Assembly: GCF_030700285.1 (NCBI RefSeq)
Contig: NZ_JAUYZJ010000043.1
Location: 1-32,080 of the forward strand
Reading direction: 5' to 3'
Source: Methylobacterium sp. NEAU K
GTDB lineage: Bacteria; Pseudomonadota; Alphaproteobacteria; Rhizobiales; Beijerinckiaceae
DNA: 32,080 bases
Made by a program: the position numbers and the translations under genes. The notes under the pieces are model-generated. The model was not told the DNA's origin and made no database searches. It saw nothing but the letters and a program-made list of their open reading frames with translations. Shown here in pieces: positions 24,883 to 32,080 of the stretch (positions are counted from its first letter, which is position 1; each line of letters begins with the position of its first letter).

Positions 24883-25610
24883 TCGTGCTCGAGGATGTCC
24901 GGAAGCATTACGGTTCCCTCGAGGTGATCAAGGGCGTCTCGGCCGAGGTCGCCAAGGGCGAGGTGGTCTGCGTCATCGGGCCGTCGGGATCCGGCAAGTC
25001 GACCCTGCTGCGCTGTATCAACGGGCTCGAGGCCTATGACGGCGGCGAGATCCGTGTCGACGGCCAGCGTGTCGACCGGAACCGGCGCAGCATCAAGACG
25101 ATCCGCACCCGGGTCTCGATGGTGTTCCAGCGCTTCAACCTGTTCGCCAACCGAACCGCCCTCGAGAACGTGGTCGAGGGGCCGGTCCACGTGAAGCGCG
25201 AGCCCCGCACGGAGGTCGAGGAGCGGGCCCGGGCCCTGCTCGCGCGGGTCGGACTCTCGGGCAAGGAGCACGCGCGGCCGAACGAGCTCTCCGGCGGCCA
25301 GCAACAGCGCGTCGCCATCGCGCGGGCTCTCGCCATGCGGCCGGAGGCGATCCTGTTCGACGAGCCGACCTCGGCCCTCGACCCCGAACTCGTCGGCGAC
25401 GTGCTGCGGGTCATGCGCGGGCTCGCCGACGAGGGCATGACGATGATCGTCGTGACCCACGAGATCGGCTTTGCCCGGGAGGTCGCCGACCGGGTGCTGT
25501 TCCTCGACGGCGGACGCCTCGTCGAGCAGGGCCCCGCCGCGGAGATCCTGAACCGCCCGCAACACCCGCGTACCCAGGACTTCCTGCAGCGCGTGCTGCA
25601 TCCGCTCTAG
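24879..25610 (+). CDS. ABC transporter ATP-binding protein, polar amino acid type
   Basis: This 243-residue cytoplasmic ATPase powers the transporter. All motifs are intact: Walker A GPSGSGKS (34-41), Q-loop VFQRFNLF, signature LSGGQQQR, Walker B ILFDEPTSALDPE, and the switch His in VVTHEIGFA. The closest relatives are GlnQ/HisP. The ATG at 24879 overlaps the permease stop (ATGA) and follows AAGGGA. A tag-like C-terminal extension is absent, and length is normal. It is followed 8 bp later by the FAD oxidoreductase. Confidence 0.96.
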   Translation: MIVLEDVRKHYGSLEVIKGVSAEVAKGEVVCVIGPSGSGKSTLLRCINGLEAYDGGEIRVDGQRVDRNRRSIKTIRTRVSMVFQRFNLFANRTALENVVEGPVHVKREPRTEVEERARALLARVGLSGKEHARPNELSGGQQQRVAIARALAMRPEAILFDEPTSALDPELVGDVLRVMRGLADEGMTMIVVTHEIGFAREVADRVLFLDGGRLVEQGPAAEILNRPQHPRTQDFLQRVLHPL

Positions 25611-25618
25611 GAGCCGCC

Positions 25619-26908
25619 GTGGCCGAACCGTTCCCGCTCACCCCGTCGCTGTGGGCCACTACGGCGGCACCCGCGCCGGAGACCCCGCCGCTGTCCGAGT
25701 CCGGGCGAGCCGACGTCGTGATCGTCGGCGGCGGCTTCTGCGGGCTCTCCACCGCCCTGCACTTGGCCGAGCGCGGGATCCGTCCGGTGGTGCTCGAGGC
25801 CCGGGAGATCGGCTTCGGCGGCTCCGGGCGCAACGGCGGCCAAGTCATCCCGGGGCTGAAATATGATCCCGCCGACCTTGTCACCCGGTTCGGGCGCGAG
25901 CGCGGCGAACGGCTCGCACGCTTTGCCGGCGGCACTGCCGACACGGTGTTCGACCTGATCGCCAAGCACGGGATGGACGTTCCGCACCGTCGGGAGGGCT
26001 GGATCCAGGGGGCCCATACCGAGGCGGGATTGGCGGAGGTCGAGCGCCGGGCTGCTCAGTGGGCTGGGCTCGGCGCGCCGACCCGCGTCCTCGACAAGGC
26101 CGAGACCGACCGGCTGCTCGGGACGGAGCGCTACCTCGGGGGGTGGCTCGACGGCCGCGGCGGCGCGATCCAGCCGCTGAGCTATGCTCGCGGCCTCGCC
26201 CGCGCGGCGCTGAAGGCCGGGGCCGCGATCCACGGGGACACGCCGGTCACCGGCCTCGCCCGAAGCGGATCGGACTGGACCGTCACGACGGCGCAGGGTG
26301 CCCGGCTCTCGACCGAGCGGGTCGTCCTGTGCACCAACGGCTATACCGGGGGGCTCTGGCCGGGCCTCGCGCAGACCGTGATCGCGGCCAATTCCTTCCA
26401 GGTCGCCACGACCCCGCTCTCGGACAATCTGCGCCGCTCGATCCTGCCCGAGGGGCATGTCTCCTCGGACACGCGCAAGCTGCTGTTGTACTTCCGCCTC
26501 GACCATACCGGCCGCCTGCTGATGGGCGGCCGCGGCCCGTTCCGAGAACCGCGCAGCCTCCAGGACTGGGGGCACCTCGAGCGCATCGTCGGGAAGCTGT
26601 TCCCGCAGCTCGACGGCATCGCGTTCGACCATCGCTGGTGTGGTCGCGTGGCGATCACGCGAGACTATCTTCCTCACCTTCACGAGCCGGCGCCGGGACT
26701 GCTCATCGACATCGGTTGCCAGGGACGTGGCGTCGGCCTCCAGTCGACGATGGGACGGGCGATCGCGGACTATATCGCCACCGGCGATCCCGACACCCTG
26801 CCGCTGCCGCTCACGCCGATTGCACCGCTCCCGATGCATGCGCTTCACCGCCTGTACGTTTCAGCGATCATCGCATGGTACCGCCTCAGCGATGGAGGCG
26901 TTCGCTAG
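25619..26908 (+). CDS. FAD-dependent amine/D-amino acid oxidoreductase (DAO family, PuuB-like)
   Basis: This 429-residue flavoprotein of the DAO family begins with the Rossmann FAD site VVIVGGGFCGLSTA (Gly37, 39, 42), then the ALHLAERGIRPVVLEAREIG strand and the GFGGSGRNGGQVIPG loop characteristic of gamma-glutamylputrescine oxidase and DadA relatives. The C-terminal part has LLIDIGCQGRGVGLQSTMGRAIAD, the usual FAD-closing segment. It oxidises a primary or secondary amine, probably the compound imported by the preceding ABC transporter. GTG at 25619 follows AGGAGCC with close spacing, 8 bp after the ATPase stop. It is the last gene of the operon, convergent with bchH. A polyamine or D-amino acid is the likely substrate class; the exact one is unknown. 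Confidence 0.92.
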   Translation: MAEPFPLTPSLWATTAAPAPETPPLSESGRADVVIVGGGFCGLSTALHLAERGIRPVVLEAREIGFGGSGRNGGQVIPGLKYDPADLVTRFGRERGERLARFAGGTADTVFDLIAKHGMDVPHRREGWIQGAHTEAGLAEVERRAAQWAGLGAPTRVLDKAETDRLLGTERYLGGWLDGRGGAIQPLSYARGLARAALKAGAAIHGDTPVTGLARSGSDWTVTTAQGARLSTERVVLCTNGYTGGLWPGLAQTVIAANSFQVATTPLSDNLRRSILPEGHVSSDTRKLLLYFRLDHTGRLLMGGRGPFREPRSLQDWGHLERIVGKLFPQLDGIAFDHRWCGRVAITRDYLPHLHEPAPGLLIDIGCQGRGVGLQSTMGRAIADYIATGDPDTLPLPLTPIAPLPMHALHRLYVSAIIAWYRLSDGGVR

Positions 26909-27066
26909 GAGCCTTTCCGAGGAACGGGGCTGATACCAAGGCGCGTTGAGTGAGCCTCACGAGGTAGCGGTTGGGACTGAGGGGTGATTCTCGCTTCGGG
27001 TTTGAAGCCCGAGGCGGATGCTACTGCGCGCCTGGGCTCATGGGTTCGGGTCAAGGAGAGTTCGTA

Positions 27067-30000
27067 TTAGGCTGCCGCTTGTGTCTGGACGCCCTCCAGC
27101 TGGTCTTCCAGATCGTCACTGGCGGATTTGAGAGCGTCGAGCGTCGCGGCGTCAGGCGTCCAGTAATGGCGCTCATGCGCTTCGAGGAGGCGATTGGCCA
27201 GCTTCGCCGAGGCGGTGGGATTGAGCGCCGACAGACGCCGGCGCATCTCAGGATCAAGCATGTACGTCTGCGTCAGACGCTCGTACACCCAAGGCTCGAC
27301 ATCGCCGGTCGTCGCCGACCAGCCCATCGTGTTGGAGACGTGCTCCTCGATCTGCCGCACGCCCTCATAGCCGTGGCTCAGCAGCCCTTCGCTCCATTTC
27401 GGGTTCAGCATACGCGTGCGGGTCTCTAGCGCGACCTGTTCGCCCAGCGTCCGGACCACGCCCTCGCCGCGGGTCTGGTCGCCGATGTAGACGGGAGCAG
27501 CGCTGCCTTTCGCGCGCTTCACCGCGCGGCTGATACCACCCAGAGTGTCAAAGTAGTGATCGACGGTGGTCACGCCGAGCTCGACCGAGTCGAGGTTCTG
27601 GTAGGCGAGATCGACGCCCGCGAGCACGCTCCTGAGCAGGGCGGCCTGTTGGGCTGGTTGACCCGAGCGTCCGAAGGCGAAACTCTTGCGGCGGGAATAG
27701 GTCTCCGCGAGTTCGTCTTCGTCCTCCCAGCGGCTGCTCTCGATCAGGTGGTTGACGTTCGAGCCGTAGGCGCCGTCGGCGTTGCCGAACACGCGCAGAG
27801 CCGCGGTTTCCAGGTCGCAGCCCGTCTCGGCCTGATAGGCGCGGGCATGTTTGCGCAGGAAGTTCTGAGCGTCCGGCTCGTCGGCGGAGGCCGCAAGGAA
27901 GGTCGCCTCCGCCAACAGCTTGATCTGCAGGGGCAGGAGGTCGCGGAAGATGCCCGACAGGGTGATGATCACGTCAATGCGCGGCCGCCGGAGTTCGGCC
28001 AGGGGGATCAGCTCCGCCCCTGTCAGCCGCCCGTAGCCGTCGAAGCGCGGGCGAGCACCCATGAGGGCCAGCGCCTGCCCGATCGGACCGCCCTCGTTCT
28101 TGAGATTGTCGGTCCCCCAGAGCACGATGGCCACGGTCTCGGGCAGCGGCAGGCCATCGGCCATGTGGCGCGCGAGCAGACGTTCCGCTTGGCGGGCGCC
28201 GTCCTGCATGGCGAAGGCGCTCGGGATGCGGAAGGGATCGAACCCGTGCAGATTGCGTCCCGTGGGCAGGATCGCGGGGGTTCGCAGCACGTCGCCCCCC
28301 GGCGCCGGTCTGATGAACCGCGCGTCGAGGGCCCGCAGGATCGCCGGGATCTCGTGATCCTCGGCGAGCCAGCGGTCGACGTCCGCAAGCGCTCGCAGGA
28401 CGGGTAGGAGATCACGGTCGCCCTCGTTCCGCGCGGCGGCGAGGGCCGCCTCTGGGGCCGCCCCCTGGACGAGCGCCGCGACGATCGCCCGGTCGGGGAC
28501 GGTACCGTGCGCCGCGTCGGCCACAGCCTCCAGCATCTCGATGCGCTGTGTCACCGAGAGCGGCTCGCCGACGACGTGGAGGCCGTGCGGGATCAGGGTG
28601 TATTCCAGCTCCAGGACCCGTCCCGCCAGAGTCAGGACTTGGTCCGCGGCGTCGCCGCCCCAGACCGGCTCCGCCTTCGCAAGATCGACCACGGCCGCCT
28701 GGGCCTGGATCAGGCTCGCGAGTTCCGTGCGTTCCTCGGCCGCATCCGGCGCGAGGCTGCGCCATCGCTCGATCGAGGTCTTAAGCTCGACCAGACCGCG
28801 GTAGAGGCCGGCATGCGCGATCGGCGGCGTCATGTAGCTGATCAGCGTGGCCGCGCTCCGGCGCTTGGCGATCGCGCCTTCGGAGGGGTTGTTGGCCGCG
28901 TAGAGATAGAGGTTCGGCAGGTCGCCGATCAGCCGGTCGGGCCAGTCCCTGCCGGACAGGCCAGCCTGCTTGCCGGGCATGAACTCGAGCGCGCCGTGCG
29001 TGCCGAAATGCAGGACGGCATCGGCGGCAAAATCTTCGCGCAGGTAGCGGTAGAACGCCGAGAAGGCGTGCGTCGGCGTAAAACCCTTCTCGAACAGCAG
29101 CCGCATCGGGTCGCCTTCGTAGCCGAACGCCGGCTGAAGCCCGACGAAGACGCTCCCGAACTGCGCGCCGAGCACGAAGAGCGAGGTGCCGTCGCTCTGC
29201 TGCCTGCCCGGTGCCGGGCCCCACTGCGCCTCGATCTCAGGGAGCCAGCGCTCGCGCGTCACGTGGTCGTTGGCCGAGATCCGCGCATGGACGTTGGCAT
29301 GCGCGCCGAAGCGCTCGCGGTTCCCATTGACGATCCGCTCGCGCAGCTCGTCTACGGTGTCCGGCAGCTCGACCGCGTATCCTTCGGCACGTAGGGCGAG
29401 AAGGGTGCGGTAGAGAGACTCGAAGACCGAAAGGTAGGCGGCGGTCCCGGTGTTGCCGGCATTCGGCGGAAAGTTGAACAGCACGACGCCGATTCTGCGC
29501 CGCGACCGCTCGGTCCGCCGCAGGCTCACGAGACGGTCGACACGGGCGGCCAGCATCTCGGCCCGCTCGATGCAAGACTGCATGTCCCGATCGTCGTTGC
29601 CGGCCGGGAAGGTGCAAGCCCGGTGACAGCCAGCGCAGGCTTGGCCCGCCTTGTCGGAGCGTCCTCCGAACACCATCGATCCCGTCGCGCCGTCGAGCTC
29701 GGGGATCGCGACCATGATCGTCGATTCCACCGGGAGCAGCCCGCGATCGGAGGCCCCCCACTGTTCCAGCGTTTGCAATTCCGCCGGGTGCGCGGCGATG
29801 TAGGGGACATCGAGCTGTGCCAGGATGTCCTCGGCCGCACGCGCGTCGTTGTAGGCCGGACCGCCGACGAGGGAGAACCCCGTCAAGGATACGAGGGCGT
29901 CGATGACGGGCCGGCCGTCCTTCAAGAAGTACCGCTCGATCGCGGGGCGGCAATCGAGGCCAGCGGCGAAGGCCGGGATCACGCGCAGTCCCCGGGCCTC

Positions 30001-30834
30001 TAGGGTGGCGATCACCCCGTCATAGTGGGCCGTGTTCCCGGCCAGCATGTAGGAGCGCAGCCCGAGCACGCCGACTGTGCCCCGGGAGCCTTGCGCGGGC
30101 AGCAACTCGGGTTGCTCGCCGATGCGCTGCTTCATGCGTGGATGGTAGAGACCGACATCGGGATAGGCGACCGGTGCCGCGACTTTCATGCGGCCGCGCA
30201 GACCGGCGCGCTCACCGCCGGCATAGCGATCGACCAGCATGCGGATCATGTTGGCGAGGTTCTCGTCGGAGCCGGCGAGCCAGTATTGCAGCGTCAGGAA
30301 GTAGGCCCGCACGTCCTGGGCCGTACCCGGGATGAAGCGCAGGATCTGCGGCAGCCGCTTCAGCATCTTCATCTGCTGCGCGCCGGCACTGGCGTTGCGT
30401 TCCTTCCCGCCTCCCTTCAGGCGCTTCAGCAGGGCCATCATGCCCTTCTGCTGACCGTCCATGGCGAAGCGGCCGAGCCGGGTGAGCTTCATGACCTCGC
30501 CGGCGCTGAGGACGCTCACCATCGCGTCGCAGTGATCGCGTCGCGCGGCGAGGTCACCGAGGATCGCGCCGAAATGGTCCTCCAGGAACAGCATCGCGGA
30601 CACGACGATGTCGGCGCCGGCGATGGCGTTGCGGCACCGATCGAGCGTCGAGACGTCACTGGCCCATTCCGAGGCGGCGTGGAGTGAAAGGCTCAGGCCG
30701 GGCAGTTCCTGCCTCAGGCGACGCTGTGCCCGGTCGGTGGCTGCGGCGAGGTGGGTGTCCATCGTCACGATGACGATCCGGATCGGCGTCGGATTACCGA
30801 GGGCGTGGGGCTGGGGCATCGTCGACCGGTCCAT
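27067..30834 (-). CDS. bchH: Magnesium chelatase subunit H (bacteriochlorophyll synthesis)
   Basis: This 1255-residue large subunit binds protoporphyrin IX and inserts Mg2+ with BchI and BchD, the first committed step of bacteriochlorophyll synthesis. Hallmarks along the chain are RIVIVTMDTHLAAA, DIVVSAMLFLEDHF, LMAR-type RSYMLAGNTAHYDGVI, the Cys cluster CAGCHRACTF, VVLFNFPPNAGNTGTAA, HFGTHGALEFMPGKQ and MGWSATTGDVEPWVY. The first part of the frame (to 30930) lacks family similarity. I chose the ATG at 30834; an ATG at 30819 (MPQPHA) is an equal alternative, and neither has a clear ribosome site. PpsR-like boxes lie about 100 bp upstream. Neighbours bchL, bchM and bchB, common partners in photosynthesis clusters, are not next to it. 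Confidence 0.98.
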   Translation of the reverse strand: MDRSTMPQPHALGNPTPIRIVIVTMDTHLAAATDRAQRRLRQELPGLSLSLHAASEWASDVSTLDRCRNAIAGADIVVSAMLFLEDHFGAILGDLAARRDHCDAMVSVLSAGEVMKLTRLGRFAMDGQQKGMMALLKRLKGGGKERNASAGAQQMKMLKRLPQILRFIPGTAQDVRAYFLTLQYWLAGSDENLANMIRMLVDRYAGGERAGLRGRMKVAAPVAYPDVGLYHPRMKQRIGEQPELLPAQGSRGTVGVLGLRSYMLAGNTAHYDGVIATLEARGLRVIPAFAAGLDCRPAIERYFLKDGRPVIDALVSLTGFSLVGGPAYNDARAAEDILAQLDVPYIAAHPAELQTLEQWGASDRGLLPVESTIMVAIPELDGATGSMVFGGRSDKAGQACAGCHRACTFPAGNDDRDMQSCIERAEMLAARVDRLVSLRRTERSRRRIGVVLFNFPPNAGNTGTAAYLSVFESLYRTLLALRAEGYAVELPDTVDELRERIVNGNRERFGAHANVHARISANDHVTRERWLPEIEAQWGPAPGRQQSDGTSLFVLGAQFGSVFVGLQPAFGYEGDPMRLLFEKGFTPTHAFSAFYRYLREDFAADAVLHFGTHGALEFMPGKQAGLSGRDWPDRLIGDLPNLYLYAANNPSEGAIAKRRSAATLISYMTPPIAHAGLYRGLVELKTSIERWRSLAPDAAEERTELASLIQAQAAVVDLAKAEPVWGGDAADQVLTLAGRVLELEYTLIPHGLHVVGEPLSVTQRIEMLEAVADAAHGTVPDRAIVAALVQGAAPEAALAAARNEGDRDLLPVLRALADVDRWLAEDHEIPAILRALDARFIRPAPGGDVLRTPAILPTGRNLHGFDPFRIPSAFAMQDGARQAERLLARHMADGLPLPETVAIVLWGTDNLKNEGGPIGQALALMGARPRFDGYGRLTGAELIPLAELRRPRIDVIITLSGIFRDLLPLQIKLLAEATFLAASADEPDAQNFLRKHARAYQAETGCDLETAALRVFGNADGAYGSNVNHLIESSRWEDEDELAETYSRRKSFAFGRSGQPAQQAALLRSVLAGVDLAYQNLDSVELGVTTVDHYFDTLGGISRAVKRAKGSAAPVYIGDQTRGEGVVRTLGEQVALETRTRMLNPKWSEGLLSHGYEGVRQIEEHVSNTMGWSATTGDVEPWVYERLTQTYMLDPEMRRRLSALNPTASAKLANRLLEAHERHYWTPDAATLDALKSASDDLEDQLEGVQTQAAA

Positions 30835-30936
30835 GCGACAGAGGACGTCAGACGATCGCGGATGGATGCCAGCACCACCGGGATGCCGGGGCCTTCCAAT
30901 GACCGGCAGCTGAGTGCGCTGCTGCCGCAATAAAAG

Positions 30937-30970
30937 TGTAAAGCTGGCTTTACGTCAAGCTGAGTTTACA
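30937..30970. promoter_or_regulatory. Two overlapping PpsR/CrtJ-like boxes upstream of bchH
   Basis: Box 1 (30937-30954) is TGT-N12-ACG with a nearly perfect palindromic core, GTAAAGC-TG-GCTTTAC. Box 2 (30953-30970) is CGT-N12-ACA, read on the other strand as TGT-N12-ACG. The known consensus is TGT-N12-ACA, so each has one mismatched end base. The boxes overlap by 2 bp and sit 103-136 bp above the bchH ATG at 30834, as expected for redox-light repression. Confidence 0.6.
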
Positions 30971-31324
30971 CATGTCGGACAACTGCGCGCCGTGGACCAT
31001 CGGCCCCGGCAGGTCCCCAAAGAGAGCCGACGGCAGGGCAGGGACCAGGGAAGGGCCTATGGTCGAGCGTTGCCTCTGATTGGCGGCCGCCGCGGGTTTG
31101 CTACTCTTGGCCGCACCAGTTGCCAGGGTTGGCGATCGCCGGGTCCGGTTCGGAGGGCGGCCATACCGAAGTCGCAGGCTGCGCGAAGATGCGACTTGGC
31201 TTCGCCGCTTCTCGTCGGCGACTGAAGAGCGGACAGGCCAAAACCGACACGGATCACAGGTCGATCTGAATCAGGGCCGTGGCGATGAGTTCGCGATCTT
31301 CGGACGCTGTCGTTGAAGCCGGCG
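30971..31324. other. Intergenic region between ppaA/aerR-like gene and bchH boxes
   Basis: This 354-base stretch holds no convincing gene. A hairpin with AAGTCGCA (31169-31176) and TGCGACTT (31190-31197) could follow the upstream gene as a weak terminator, but no T tract follows on the minus strand. A second small repeat, CGCCG-N8-CGGCG, is at about 31204-31220. Frames seen here translate to Arg/Pro-rich protein without motifs. Confidence 0.5.
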
Positions 31325-32080
31325 TCAGCCCCTGGTGGCGCAATCCGCCCCGAGATCGAGTAGCCGCTGTGCCAGGAGGACTGCCGTTGCCGCGTCGACC
31401 GCAGACGCGTCCGCTCCGACTTGCTTCACAAGTTCCGGATGCTCCAGGAACACCGGACCTCCGACCATGACACCGATGGATCGATTGCACGATGCCTCGC
31501 GAACGGAGCGGATCGCCATGGCGAGCTGATCGACGCGCGCCTCGTTGCTGAGCGTCAGGCCGACGACGCCGAACCATTCGGACGCTACCAAAGCGGCGAT
31601 CTCTTCCGGGCTGGAGGAGAGCCCGATCGACACCACCCAGCCGGCCCTGTGCAGGAACTGCTCGACGATCCGCACGCCGAACGTGTGCTGCTCTCCGGGT
31701 GCGCTCATCAGGAGCAGGCGGCGTTTCCCGTCGCTTGGGACCGCATCCCCGTCCACCCGGAACCGCGACACGAGACACTGTAGGCGGGCGACACCCGTCG
31801 TCACCTCGATGAAATCGCACAGATCGTCGTCCCACATGCGGCCCAGGAGGGCCGCGGAGGGCGCCAGCAGATCGAGGAACAGCCGATCGACGGGATGGCC
31901 TTCCGCCACCAGGGCCGAGAAAGCCTCGACCATGGGCGCATCATCCTCCGCAAGCGCCAAATCCGTGAAGGCCGCGACCTGCCCCACCTCTGGTTTGAAC
32001 GTCGGTTTGGGCGCTTCCGAAACGAAACCGCGATGCAGCAGCATCAGCTGAGGGATGATCTCGGACTGGACGACTTGCCC
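31325..32080 (-). CDS. Cobalamin-binding regulator of the PpaA/AerR family, 5' end beyond window
   Basis: This protein binds cobalamin and acts as antirepressor of PpsR/CrtJ in purple bacteria, linking light and redox to photosynthesis gene control. The C-terminal half shows APGEQHTFGVRIVEQFLH (the DxHxxG-like cobalamin loop), GWVVSIGLSSSPEEIAALV, EWFGVVGLTLSNEARVDQL, and NRSIGVMVGGPVFLEHPEL, all typical of the family. The N-terminal part has a helical four-helix region (AFTDLALAEDDAPMVEAF). The open frame continues past the window edge with no stop (12 more codons, ending in SEIIPQL before MLLHRG), so the start lies outside. It is co-oriented with bchH, and its stop is about 490 bp above the bchH start. 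Naming as aerR or ppaA would need a tree. Confidence 0.9.
   Translation of the reverse strand, partial: GQVVQSEIIPQLMLLHRGFVSEAPKPTFKPEVGQVAAFTDLALAEDDAPMVEAFSALVAEGHPVDRLFLDLLAPSAALLGRMWDDDLCDFIEVTTGVARLQCLVSRFRVDGDAVPSDGKRRLLLMSAPGEQHTFGVRIVEQFLHRAGWVVSIGLSSSPEEIAALVASEWFGVVGLTLSNEARVDQLAMAIRSVREASCNRSIGVMVGGPVFLEHPELVKQVGADASAVDAATAVLLAQRLLDLGADCATRG

Overview
The window is GC-rich DNA from an alphaproteobacterium, most likely a Methylobacterium-type member of the Hyphomicrobiales. The clues are an initiator tRNA with the A-U/G-C/G-C anticodon stem seen in rhizobia, a SUV3-type helicase, a Mg-chelatase bchH next to a PpaA/AerR-type cobalamin photosensor gene, and a general metabolic style that fits a facultative aerobic anoxygenic phototroph. 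The genus is an inference; no database was searched.

Layout. (1) 1-2295: 3' part of an initiator tRNA with a terminator hairpin, then a convergent SUV3-like RNA helicase. (2) 2764-11123, an iron/heme/redox stretch: a membrane adenylate cyclase with a four-histidine diheme-like anchor and a [2Fe-2S] domain, catalase-peroxidase katG, a three-gene unit (exported Dps-like mini-ferritin, cytochrome b561, VIT-family metal transporter), a broken NAD(P)-binding gene and a SOUL heme-binding protein. (3) 11435-17354, a catabolic stretch: an exported MetX-like hydrolase, then gntR-aldehyde dehydrogenase-MFS transporter divergent from an alpha/beta hydrolase that has lost its nucleophile serine. (4) 17543-22121: a small membrane protein, an exported amidohydrolase and an iorA-iorB type molybdenum hydroxylase pair. 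(5) 22690-26908: an XRE-cupin regulator divergent from a tightly overlapped polar amino acid/amine ABC transporter plus a FAD-dependent amine oxidoreductase. (6) 27067-32080, photosynthesis edge: bchH and a PpaA/AerR gene that runs off the window, with two overlapping PpsR/CrtJ-like boxes between them.

How the genes may work together. The most notable unit is dps-cytb561-VIT (9898 down to 7774): a signal-peptide-bearing ferritin-like protein, a membrane heme b protein and a metal exporter in one transcription unit, upstream of and co-oriented with katG. It suggests a periplasmic iron-disposal and oxidant-defence module. The ABC transporter and oxidoreductase look like uptake plus deamination of a polyamine or amino acid under XRE-cupin control. 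The aldehyde dehydrogenase, MFS porter and GntR look like a substrate-induced catabolic operon. bchH, PpaA/AerR and the PpsR-like boxes fit oxygen/light control of bacteriochlorophyll synthesis.

No CRISPR array, insertion sequence, integrase or phage gene was seen. Many very long overlapping reading frames opposite or out of frame with real genes are products of high GC and were left out.
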